A DNA stretch of 64,000 nt. Origin: Actinomyces ruminicola. Its GTDB lineage: Bacteria; Actinomycetota; Actinomycetes; Actinomycetales; Actinomycetaceae. The stretch spans positions 62,001 to 126,000 of the forward strand of contig NZ_FNIM01000001.1 of the NCBI RefSeq assembly GCF_900103885.1. The letters are read 5' to 3'. This document shows positions 26,891 through 34,993 of the stretch, piece by piece. Each line of letters begins with the position of its first letter. Position 1 is the stretch's first letter. The notes under the pieces were generated by a model. It was not told the DNA's origin. It did not search any database and saw only the letters and a program-made list of their open reading frames with translations. The translations under genes and the position numbers were made by a program.

Positions 26891-28147
26891 TCAGCCCCGG
26901 GGCCGATCGGTGCCGTCGGGGCGGGCGGTGGGATCCGGTCGGGAGAGCAGGGTGGCGGGAGCCAGTGCCCCGCTGCCCCAGCGCCGGCGTACGGCGTCGG
27001 CCGCGCGCTCGGGAGCGCCGCGGCGCGGATCGTCGTCGAGCAGCAGCTGGACGCCGTCGTCGCCCCGGGACAGCCCCTCCACGCGCACCCCGAGCAGGCG
27101 GAAGCCGCCGCCCGGAGTGGGCAGTGCGTCGAATAGCGCTTCGACAACGGCGAATAGGTCGCGCGCCAGGTCGGTGGGCGCCGCGATGGTGCGGGAGCGG
27201 GTCACGGTGGTGAAGTCGGCGCCACGGGCCTTCAGGACGACGACGCGACCACGCATCCCTCCGGCGCGCAGGCGCGCGGCGCACTGGTGGGCCTGGTCGA
27301 GCAGGACCCGGCGGGCGTGATCGCGGTCGGTGATGTTGTCGAAGAAGGTGGTCTCCGTGCCCACGGACTTCTCCTCGCGCTGCGGGGCCACCGGGCGCGG
27401 GTCGATGCCGTGCGAGAGGTCGTGCAGCTGCCGGGCGGCGGCGGTGCCGAGGATGCGCTCCAGACGACGCACCTCGGTGGCGGCCAGCTGTCGGACATCG
27501 GTGATGCCCCAACGGGCCAGTGCCTGGGCGCTCTTGTCCCCCACCCCCCACAGGGCGCCGACCGGGAGCACATTGAGGAAGTCCTGAGTGGCGTCCGCCG
27601 GAATGAGCAGCAGACCGTCGGGCTTGGCGTGTGCGGAGGCGAGCTTGGCCACGAACTTGGTGGCGGCGACCCCGACGGAGGCCGGCACGCCGACCCGATC
27701 ATGCACCTCGCGGCGGATCCAGCGCCCGATGACGACCGGCGAGCCCATGCGGCGGCGGGCGCCGGAGACGTCGAGGAAGGCCTCATCGACGCTGACCCGT
27801 TCGAGCATCGGGGTGACCTCGCCGAGGATGCTCATCACGCGCCGGGACACCGCCGAGTACAGGTCGTGGCGCACCGGGAGCACCACGGCCTGCGGGCAAC
27901 GGCGCAAGGCCTCATTCATGGGCATGGCCGAGGCGACGCCGAAGGCGCGGGCCTCATAGGAGGCGGCGGAGACGACGCCGCGCCCGTCGCGGCCGCCGAC
28001 GATGACGGGGCGGCCGGCCAGTTCGGGGTGCTCCAGCAGCTCGACCGAGGCGAAGAAGGCGTCCATGTCCACGTGCAGGATGGGGGTGGCGGAGTCGTCC
28101 TCGCCCCAGGAGCGGCGCGCGGCGTCCGCCCGCGGTGCCCTGCTCAT
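26891..28147 (-). CDS. dinB: DNA polymerase IV (Y-family)
   Basis: A 418-residue translesion DNA polymerase. The catalytic start ILHVDMDAFFASVE is near residue 23, YEARAFGVASAMP follows, and SVDEAFLDVSGA carries the second acidic pair. A helix-hairpin-helix region (LWGVGDKSAQALARWGITDVRQLA) and the little-finger domain complete it. All catalytic acidic residues are visible. GGAGGGACGCGT precedes the ATG. There is no beta-clamp-binding motif I can point to with confidence at the Ser/Pro/Arg-rich C-terminus. A weak 6-bp hairpin (26859-26864 with 26878-26883) follows the stop. Confidence 0.95.
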   Translation of the reverse strand: MSRAPRADAARRSWGEDDSATPILHVDMDAFFASVELLEHPELAGRPVIVGGRDGRGVVSAASYEARAFGVASAMPMNEALRRCPQAVVLPVRHDLYSAVSRRVMSILGEVTPMLERVSVDEAFLDVSGARRRMGSPVVIGRWIRREVHDRVGVPASVGVAATKFVAKLASAHAKPDGLLLIPADATQDFLNVLPVGALWGVGDKSAQALARWGITDVRQLAATEVRRLERILGTAAARQLHDLSHGIDPRPVAPQREEKSVGTETTFFDNITDRDHARRVLLDQAHQCAARLRAGGMRGRVVVLKARGADFTTVTRSRTIAAPTDLARDLFAVVEALFDALPTPGGGFRLLGVRVEGLSRGDDGVQLLLDDDPRRGAPERAADAVRRRWGSGALAPATLLSRPDPTARPDGTDRPRG

Positions 28148-28232
28148 ACGCGTCCCTCCCCCGCAAGCCCCGGCCGGGTCCGGCCCGGGCGCTGCGCGAC
28201 GGCGTCTTACGCCGCCACGATAACGTGCCCCT

Positions 28233-29081
28233 GTGACACGCGGTCAATCATCCTCCCGTAGGCGCTCCCGGCACAGCGGCTCCGAACGCGCCTGCGTCTC
28301 CCGGTCCCTCCCCACCGGTCCGGTGGAGACCTCCTGTGCGACCGCCCACCTTGAGATTCGCGATACCGGGGTGCTTCTGCTGCTGGACGGCACCGAGTCG
28401 TCCTGGATCGACCTGCACGATCCCACCCATCTGGACTTCGAATACCTGCAGCAGATGGACGCCGTCGTCTCCGCCCTGCGCGGACCGGCGGCACCGGTCC
28501 ATGCGGTGCACCTGGGCGGAGCCGGCTGCGCCCTGGCCCGGGCGTGGGACGCCGCCCGACCGGGCTCGGAGCAGCTGGCGGTGGAGATCGACGCGATCCT
28601 GGCACGCAAGGTGCGCGAGTGGTTCGAGCTGCCGCGCGCACCGCGTCTGCGCATTCGTGTGGGTGACGCCGCCCGGGTGGTCAGGACCCTGCACGCCGAC
28701 TCATGGGACGTAGTGGTCCGCGACGTATTCGCCTCCGGTCTGGTCCCGCCCGCCTGCACCGGGCGCGAGTTCCTGACCGAGTGCCGGCGGGTCCTGGCCC
28801 CGGACGGGGTCTACCTGGCCAATACCGTCTCACCGCCGCGGCAGGCGGTGGCGGCAGAGCTGGCGCGGCTGCGCGAGGTATTCGGCGCGGTGCTGGTGGT
28901 GGCGGATGCGGCCGTGGTGCGCGGGCGGCGTCCCGGCAACCTGGTGTTCGTGGCCCGCGTGCAGCCGTGGACCGAGGAAGAGCTCGGCGAGATGGAACGG
29001 GCCGTGCGGCGACTGCCGCTGCCCGTGCGCACCTGGCGGGCGGACGACCCGGAGCTGCCGCAGCCGCCCGCCGGGTGCTGA
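28233..29081 (+). CDS. Spermidine-synthase-like methyltransferase-fold protein
   Basis: A 282-residue protein with the SpeE-type Rossmann fold. It has TGVLLLLDGTESSWIDLHDPTHLDFEYLQQM, a degenerate glycine loop VHLGGAGCALARAW, an acidic VEIDAILARKVREWF and VVVRDVFASG. Actinobacterial genomes often encode such orphan SpeE-like proteins. No SpeD or decarboxylase gene is nearby, so real polyamine synthesis is not supported. The GTG at 28233 lacks a Shine-Dalgarno; the Arg/Ser-rich first 30 residues are probably untranslated, and GTG 28323 is an alternative start. It ends 9 bases from the convergent PAC2 gene. Confidence 0.75.
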   Translation: MTRGQSSSRRRSRHSGSERACVSRSLPTGPVETSCATAHLEIRDTGVLLLLDGTESSWIDLHDPTHLDFEYLQQMDAVVSALRGPAAPVHAVHLGGAGCALARAWDAARPGSEQLAVEIDAILARKVREWFELPRAPRLRIRVGDAARVVRTLHADSWDVVVRDVFASGLVPPACTGREFLTECRRVLAPDGVYLANTVSPPRQAVAAELARLREVFGAVLVVADAAVVRGRRPGNLVFVARVQPWTEEELGEMERAVRRLPLPVRTWRADDPELPQPPAGC

Positions 29082-29090
29082 GGCGCCGGG

Positions 29091-30008
29091 CTACTTCTGC
29101 AGGCCGTCGCCGGAGGTGTTCTCGTTGGCCTCCAGGAATGCCTCCAGGCGGGCACCGATCTCGTCCGCGCTGGGCAGGTCGAGCGTCGGCGCCCCCTCGA
29201 AGCTCAGCCCCTCGGTCTGCTGCAGCATGGCGTCGTACTGGGCCTCCAGGGCGGAGACCACGGCACTGACCTCGGGCTGCTGCGCCGCCTCGGCGTCGAT
29301 CTCGGCCCGGTTGATGTTGGCGGCCGCCTCCAGGTCTCCCAGGGGCAGTGCCAGACCGGTGTTGTCGGCTACGGCGCGCAGCAGCGCCGCGGCTCCCTGC
29401 GGGAAGTCGTCGCGGGCGATGTAGTGCGGGATGGAGGCGGACAGGCCGCGGGAGTCGATGCCGGCCTCACCCAGTCGCAGCTCCAGGAAGGCCCCCATGG
29501 ATCCGGGCAGTTCGACCCGGCCGAACACCTCCGCCTGCGGGTTGAGCCTGTCCGGCTGCGAGCCGTGGACGTGCACGTAGGTGGGGCGGGTGTGGGGGAT
29601 GGCCATGGGAATACCGCCAATGCCCACGGCCTGGCTCACCCCCATGGACACCGCCAGATGGGTGACCGCCGCAGTGAACTCCTGCCAGCGGTAGTCGGGC
29701 TCCGCCCCGTGCAGGAGCAGCAGGTCCTCGCCCTCGTCGTCCTGCAGCAGGTCCAGGACCAGCTCGGGCATGGACACCTCGCTGTAGGTGTTGTGATCAA
29801 AGGTCATGACCGGCCGGCGCGCGCGGTAATCGATCAGGGAGTCGACGTCGAAGGTGGCCAGGCGGGTGTGCGGCAGAGTCATGACGAGCTGTTCGACGGC
29901 GAGGGAGCCGGCGTGGCCGGCGTCCATGGCGCCCTCGAAGTGATGCAGGAGCACACGCGGCGAGACGGGCTCCCCCGCAGGGTGCTCCACGGTGTATAGC
30001 GGTCGCAT
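29091..30008 (-). CDS. PAC2 family protein
   Basis: A 305-residue proteasome-assembly-chaperone-2 domain protein. LLHHFEGAMDAGHAGSLAVEQL opens the fold, then PDYRWQEFTAAVTHLAVSMG and VGIGGIPMAIPHTRP. The C-terminus is an acidic coiled-coil tail. PAC2 proteins are widespread in Actinobacteria, including those without a proteasome, and their role there is not established. The ATG at 30008 follows AGAGGAGGAGCA. The frame extends another 101 codons upstream without similarity. Confidence 0.9.
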   Translation of the reverse strand: MRPLYTVEHPAGEPVSPRVLLHHFEGAMDAGHAGSLAVEQLVMTLPHTRLATFDVDSLIDYRARRPVMTFDHNTYSEVSMPELVLDLLQDDEGEDLLLLHGAEPDYRWQEFTAAVTHLAVSMGVSQAVGIGGIPMAIPHTRPTYVHVHGSQPDRLNPQAEVFGRVELPGSMGAFLELRLGEAGIDSRGLSASIPHYIARDDFPQGAAALLRAVADNTGLALPLGDLEAAANINRAEIDAEAAQQPEVSAVVSALEAQYDAMLQQTEGLSFEGAPTLDLPSADEIGARLEAFLEANENTSGDGLQK

Positions 30009-30380
30009 TGCTCCTCCTCTCGCGCATTTCGCGCTTGTATTCAAGATGCCGGCGTCACCGGGGCGACCGGGCGTCGGCTGGTGCAACACCGCGGCGGGTA
30101 CGCCTGTTCCCGGCGGAGCGCGAATCCCGCGGCTCACCCGCACGTATTCCCTCCCCGCGAACGAGCGGGGACACATGCGGCTGCGGGAGCCGGCGGGGAG
30201 ATAATGGACGATCCCGCCGATCCGGGTCCCGCACCGCGCGGGCGGCCCGCACCGGCCAATATCCACCGTACACGACGCCCATCTGCACGCTTCCATCCGC
30301 TCCGCACACACCAGTTACCGCCAGTCTTTGTCCGCCCCTTGTCAAGCCGCCGTTGAAGGCTGCACTCCTAGCGAGGTCAC
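30009..30380. other. 372-base divergent intergenic region
   Basis: It separates PAC2 (minus) from helR (plus) and must hold both promoters. I see one small hairpin, CCCCGC (30153-30158) with GCGGGG (30165-30170), and no periodic repeat. A 96-codon open frame on the minus strand here has no ribosome binding site or recognisable domain. Confidence 0.6.
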
Positions 30381-32945
30381 GTGAGCCAGCACCACGCCCC
30401 CGAGTCCCCCCAGTCCCCCCGCCGGCAGCACGCGGATGCGCCCGCCGAGCAGGCGGCCCCGCTCGCCACCCGCGACCGGGAGATTGCTGCGGAGCAGGAG
30501 ATCATCGATGTGGCCTACACCGAGCTGGACCGGCAGCTGTCGCAGGCTCGCCGGTCGCTGGCAGCCACCCAGGCCCGTGGCGCCAGCGGCACACACCAGT
30601 CGCGCGGCGAGCGCGATGCCTACGCGGCTCACTACTCGGGTCTGATCTCCTCCCTGGAGGGGGTCGAGGACCGGCTGGTCTTCGGGCGCATGGACATGGC
30701 ACAGCCGGCGGCTGATGGCACCGACGCCACTGCTGCCGCCTCCAATGCGGTCGACACCGACCTGACCGCCGCGGGGCGACGCCACTATGTGGGACGCATC
30801 GGCCTGCACGACTCCCACCACCGCGAGGTGGTCCTGGACTGGCGCGCCCCACTGTCCCGCGCCTTCTACCAGGCCACCGCCTCCGAGCCGATGGGACTGG
30901 TGCGGCGCCGACACATCGATACGCGCGCCCGCCGCGTCATCGGGCTGGAGGACGAGCTGATAGACGTGCATGCGGCGGAGTCAGCGGCGCTGACCGCGGC
31001 CAGTTCTGAGGAGACCGGGACGGCGGGCATGAGCGTTGACGGTCTCCAAGGCGAGGGCGCGCTGATTGCGGCCATGTCCGCTGCGCGCGACGGGCGCATG
31101 GGCGACATCGTCGCTACCATTCAGGCCGAGCAGGACCGGGTGGTCACCGGCGACGGCAAGGGTGTGCTGGTGGTGCAGGGCGGCCCCGGCACTGGCAAGA
31201 CGGCGGTGGCCCTGCACCGCGTCGCCTACCTGTTTTACGCCGAGCGTGAGCGGCTGGAGCGCTCCGGGGTGCTGCTGGTGGGACCGTCCCGCACCTTCCT
31301 GCGCTATGTGGAGCAGGTGCTGCCCTCCCTGGGGGAGACGGGAGTGGTCTCGACGACGCTGGCCGACCTGGTGCCCGGGGTGCACGCCCGCGGCACCGAA
31401 CCGGCGCAGGTGGCGGAGCTGAAGTCCCGCCATGTCTGGGCGGACATTCTGCGCCGGGCCGTACGCGATCTGCAGCGAGTACCCGGCGAGCCGCGGGACA
31501 TCGTGGTGCAGGGCACCCGTCTGCAGCTGCTGCCCGCGGATGTGCGCGAGGCGGCCGCCCGGGCCCGCCGCAGCGGCAAGCCCCACAACCTGGCGCGCGA
31601 GACCTTCGTGCTGTGGCTGTTGGAGCGCCTGACCGACCAGTTCGCCACCGCCACGCATCAGGACGCCACTGACGCAGACACCCGCGCCTGGATCCGTGAG
31701 GATATTCGCACCGCCCGCGATGCCCGTCGAGAGATCAACCTGTGCTGGATGCCGACGACGCCGGTGGGACTGTTGGAGCGGCTGTGGTCCCGTCCGGAGC
31801 TGCTGGCCCGGCTCACACCCGAGCTGCGGCCGGCTGAGCGTCGGCTGCTGGCCCGGCCGGCAGGCAGCGAGCTGACTGAGGCGGACGTGCCGCTGATTGA
31901 TGAGCTGGCCGAGCTGTTGGGCCCGAGTGAGGACGCCGAGGCGCGCCGGGCCCGCCTGGAGGCGCGGCGGCGTGAGTCACTGGTCGCCTACGCGGCGCAG
32001 GCGATCGAGGCGCAGGAGCTGGGCGGAGGCATGGTCAGTGCCGAGATGCTGGCCGACCGGGTGGAGGAGACCGGGCCGTCGCTGACGCTGGCGGAGCGGG
32101 CCCGAGCGGACCGCAGCTGGACCTACGGGCACGTCGTGGTCGATGAGGCCCAGGAGCTTGGCGCCATGGCATGGCGGGCCCTGGCCCGCCGCTGCCCGGT
32201 GCGCTCCTTCACGATCGTCGGCGACCTGGCCCAGTACTCGGGGCCGAGCCGTCCGCGCTCATGGCGGCACGTGCTCTCCGCCTTGGGCACGCGTCCGCGC
32301 AAGTCCCGCCGTGGCGGCCGCGGAGCCCGGGTCGAGCAGGCTTCGACGCCGCTGCGCGAGGAGGCACTGACCGTCTGCTATCGCACGCCGACGACGATCA
32401 TGCGCGCCGCCGAGCAGGTGGCTGCGGGACTGGGGCAGCCGGTCGCCTATCCGGTGACCTCGGTGCGCGACCTGCCCGCCTGCCTGGCGGTGGACGACCT
32501 CTCCCGCTCCCCCGCTGCAGCCGCCCCAATCGGGAGCAACGCCCGGCTCGCGGACGCGGCCTGGGGGCAGGCCCTGCGGGCGGCGGTGGCGGAGGAGTCG
32601 GCTGCGCTGGACGCCGCGGTCGGCACCAATGCCGGACGCATCGCGGTGATCACCCCCGAGCCGCAGCCGACCGCGGCGCTGCTGGCGCAGGACGCCGCGC
32701 TGAGCGCGGCCATGGAGGCACCGGGCGGTGACATTCTGCGCAGCCGGCTGGCGGTCATGAATCCGCACCTGTCCAAGGGGCTGGAGTTCGACGTGGTGGT
32801 ACTGGTCGACCCCGCGATGATCGGGGCGGTCAGCCCGGGTGACCTGTATGTGGCCATGACCCGGCCGACGCGCCGCCTGCGGGTGGTCTCGCGCGTTCCG
32901 CTCCCGGCGGGGCTGCGGCCGACGCACGGGCAGCGCGCAGGCTGA
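30381..32945 (+). CDS. helR: HelR/HelD-type RNA polymerase recycling ATPase
   Basis: An 854-residue SF1-like ATPase. The N-terminal helical arm (about residues 25-75) is a coiled coil. It is followed by the class-specific block YVGRIGLHDSHHREVVLDWRAP and GLVRRRHIDTRARRVIGLEDE. Walker A is QGGPGTGKTAVALHR near residue 265. VVVDEAQELGAMAWRAL supplies Walker B, and LSKGLEFDVVVLVD plus DLYVAMTRPTRRL the C-terminal helicase motifs. Family knowledge: these proteins insert arms into RNA polymerase and release stalled complexes; some actinobacterial HelR proteins displace rifamycins. Unlike UvrD it lacks a full DNA helicase core. The start is GTG at 30381 after GCGAGGTCAC. It stands alone. Confidence 0.87.
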   Translation: MSQHHAPESPQSPRRQHADAPAEQAAPLATRDREIAAEQEIIDVAYTELDRQLSQARRSLAATQARGASGTHQSRGERDAYAAHYSGLISSLEGVEDRLVFGRMDMAQPAADGTDATAAASNAVDTDLTAAGRRHYVGRIGLHDSHHREVVLDWRAPLSRAFYQATASEPMGLVRRRHIDTRARRVIGLEDELIDVHAAESAALTAASSEETGTAGMSVDGLQGEGALIAAMSAARDGRMGDIVATIQAEQDRVVTGDGKGVLVVQGGPGTGKTAVALHRVAYLFYAERERLERSGVLLVGPSRTFLRYVEQVLPSLGETGVVSTTLADLVPGVHARGTEPAQVAELKSRHVWADILRRAVRDLQRVPGEPRDIVVQGTRLQLLPADVREAAARARRSGKPHNLARETFVLWLLERLTDQFATATHQDATDADTRAWIREDIRTARDARREINLCWMPTTPVGLLERLWSRPELLARLTPELRPAERRLLARPAGSELTEADVPLIDELAELLGPSEDAEARRARLEARRRESLVAYAAQAIEAQELGGGMVSAEMLADRVEETGPSLTLAERARADRSWTYGHVVVDEAQELGAMAWRALARRCPVRSFTIVGDLAQYSGPSRPRSWRHVLSALGTRPRKSRRGGRGARVEQASTPLREEALTVCYRTPTTIMRAAEQVAAGLGQPVAYPVTSVRDLPACLAVDDLSRSPAAAAPIGSNARLADAAWGQALRAAVAEESAALDAAVGTNAGRIAVITPEPQPTAALLAQDAALSAAMEAPGGDILRSRLAVMNPHLSKGLEFDVVVLVDPAMIGAVSPGDLYVAMTRPTRRLRVVSRVPLPAGLRPTHGQRAG

Positions 32946-33022
32946 GGCACTAGGGTGCCGCCCCGCCGGGGCCGGCAGTGAGCCTTATGCCACAGCACGC
33001 GTATTCATAACGCACCCGCGCA

Positions 33023-33053
33023 CCTACGCAACCGTAGGTTACGGTTACGTAGG
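33023..33053. promoter_or_regulatory. Palindromic operator candidate before the acyl-CoA ligase pair
   Basis: CCTACGCAACCGTA (33023-33036) and TACGGTTACGTAGG (33040-33053) are inverted with one mismatch over 14 bp and a 3-base spacer. It lies 48-78 bases before the start at 33101. The shape suits a dimeric TetR- or GntR-type fatty-acid regulator; no regulator gene is present in this window. Confidence 0.7.
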
Positions 33054-33100
33054 CCAGGTCGGCCCGCCGGGCACGGGCGGGAATCAGGGGAAGGGGAACG

Positions 33101-34993
33101 ATGACCAGTTTCGATCAGGCAGGCGACTCCTGCCGCCATGCCCGCCCGAGCGCAGCCTCCGCCGACTACCTGCGCCCCCACTACGCTCCGGGAGTCCCCA
33201 GCGTCATCGCCCCCATAACCGAGCCGCTGCCGTGCATGCTCGCCGACGCCACCCGGCGCTTCCCGGAGCGGATCGCCCTGGACTTCATGGGGCAGTCCAC
33301 CACCTACCAGCAGCTGAGCAGCCAGGTGGCCCGGGCCGCGGAGGCGCTGCGCCGTCTGGGTGTGGGCCGCGGCGACGTCGTCGGCGTGATCCTGCCCAAC
33401 TGCCCCCAGCACGTGGTGATCGCCTATGCCGCCTGGCGTCTCGGCGCAATCGTCGCCGAGCACAATCCCCTGGCACCCGCCGCCCAGATCCGTGAGCAGA
33501 TCAACATGCACCACGGCCGGGTGATCATCGCCTGGGAGAAGTCGCTGGCGCGGATCGCGCAGGCCGTGGGCTCCCTGGATGCGGCCGGCATGGCCGCGGC
33601 GCAGGTGTTCTCGGTGGACCTGTCCCGGGGGCTGCCGTGGGCCAGCCGCCTGGCGCTGAAGCTGCCGGTGGCGGCCGCCCGCTCCCAGCGCAGCGAGCTG
33701 CGCGGCAAGGTTCCGGCGGGGGTGGCCTCCTGGGACGCTCTGGTCGCCACCACCGCGCCGCTGCCCTCGGGCCACCCGCTGCCGGGAGTCTCTGACATCG
33801 CCGTGCTGCTGTACACCGGCGGCACCACCGGCACCCCCAAGGCCGTCCAGCTGACCCACGGCAATGCGCGCGCCAATGCGGAGATGAGCCTGGCGTGGGC
33901 CTCCCAGACCTGTGAGGCCGGCCAGGAGACCTTCTACGCCGTCCTGCCGTTCTTCCACGCCTTCGGCCTGAGCCTGTCGCTGCTGTGCGCCGTCGGCCTG
34001 GCCGCCACCCAGGTAGTGCTGCCCAAGTTCGGGGCGGACATGGTGCTGGCCGCATGGAAGCGGCATCCGGCCACCTTCTTCCCGGGCGTGCCGGTCATGT
34101 TCGACCGCATCGTCACCCGCGCCCGGGTCACCGGGGCGGACCTGTCCAGCTGCAAGATCGCCGTCTGCGGGGCGGCCCCCACCCCCCAGGCCGTCGCCAC
34201 CGCCTGGGAGGAGGCCACCGGCGGCGTCATTATCGAGGGCTACGGCATGACCGAGACCGCCCCCATCATCCTGGGCAATCCGATCTCCCCCGAACGGCGC
34301 CCCGGCGCGCTGGGCGTGCCCTACCCATCCACCGACGTGCGCCTGGTGGATCCCGACCATCCGGACACTGAGGTGGAGCCGGGACAGATCGGCGAGCTGG
34401 TGGTGCGCGGCCCGCAGGTGTTCACCGGCTACTGGGAGAACCCGGAGGAGACGGCCGCCGTCATGCTGCCGGGCGGCTGGCTGCGCACCGGCGACCTGGT
34501 CCGCCAGGAGGAGGACGGCTTCTACGTGATGGCCGACCGCCGCAAGGAGCTGATCATCTCCGGCGGCTTCAACATCTACCCCAGCGAGGTGGAGGCGGCG
34601 GTGCGCTCCATGCCGCAGGTGGAGGAGGTAGCCGTCGTCGGGCTGCCGGCGGAGGCAGGCAACGAGTCCGTGGTCGCCGCCATCCTGCCCAAGGACGGAC
34701 AGACGGTCACGCTCGACCAGGTGCGTGCCTGGGCCGAGAAGACCCTGTCCCACTATGCGCTGCCCCGGCAGGTGGCCATCCTGACGGAGATGCCGCGCTC
34801 CCAGATCGGCAAGGTGCTGCGCCGGGTGGTACGCGAGGAGCTGCTGGCCGCCCGGGAGGCGGCCGCGAGTGCGGCGACTGCGGCCGCCGCCGCCTCCCAA
34901 TCCGCCGCCACCGCCCTGGTGGAGCGCCTGGGCGAGGTCGGCCGCGGCGAGACCGGCATACCCGATAGGGGCACCAGGGAGGAGACCCGATGA
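33101..34993 (+). CDS. fadD: Long-chain fatty-acid-CoA ligase (AMP-forming), first copy
   Basis: A 630-residue member of the adenylate-forming superfamily, expected to activate a fatty acid to acyl-AMP and then acyl-CoA. The AMP-binding P-loop is YTGGTTGTPK near residue 237, GYGMTETAP near 380, GWLRTGDL near 460, and the C-terminal catalytic Lys is in RSQIGKVLRR near 569. After it comes an Ala-rich tail of about 45 residues not needed by the fold. AAGGGGAACG precedes the ATG. It overlaps the next ligase by 4 bases (ATGA), forming a two-gene operon downstream of the palindrome at 33023. The chain-length preference cannot be told. Confidence 0.93.
   Translation: MTSFDQAGDSCRHARPSAASADYLRPHYAPGVPSVIAPITEPLPCMLADATRRFPERIALDFMGQSTTYQQLSSQVARAAEALRRLGVGRGDVVGVILPNCPQHVVIAYAAWRLGAIVAEHNPLAPAAQIREQINMHHGRVIIAWEKSLARIAQAVGSLDAAGMAAAQVFSVDLSRGLPWASRLALKLPVAAARSQRSELRGKVPAGVASWDALVATTAPLPSGHPLPGVSDIAVLLYTGGTTGTPKAVQLTHGNARANAEMSLAWASQTCEAGQETFYAVLPFFHAFGLSLSLLCAVGLAATQVVLPKFGADMVLAAWKRHPATFFPGVPVMFDRIVTRARVTGADLSSCKIAVCGAAPTPQAVATAWEEATGGVIIEGYGMTETAPIILGNPISPERRPGALGVPYPSTDVRLVDPDHPDTEVEPGQIGELVVRGPQVFTGYWENPEETAAVMLPGGWLRTGDLVRQEEDGFYVMADRRKELIISGGFNIYPSEVEAAVRSMPQVEEVAVVGLPAEAGNESVVAAILPKDGQTVTLDQVRAWAEKTLSHYALPRQVAILTEMPRSQIGKVLRRVVREELLAAREAAASAATAAAAASQSAATALVERLGEVGRGETGIPDRGTREETR

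Noticed and set aside
28233-29081. True spermidine synthase
   Set aside because: The glycine loop is degenerate and no polyamine genes are nearby, so only the fold is called, not the reaction.
30151-30172. CRISPR-repeat-like hairpin CTCCCCGCGAACGAGCGGGG
   Set aside because: It resembles a type I-E repeat stem, but there is a single copy, no spacers and no cas gene in the window.
30055-30345. 96-codon frame upstream of helR
   Set aside because: It lies in a divergent promoter region and has no start signal or similarity.
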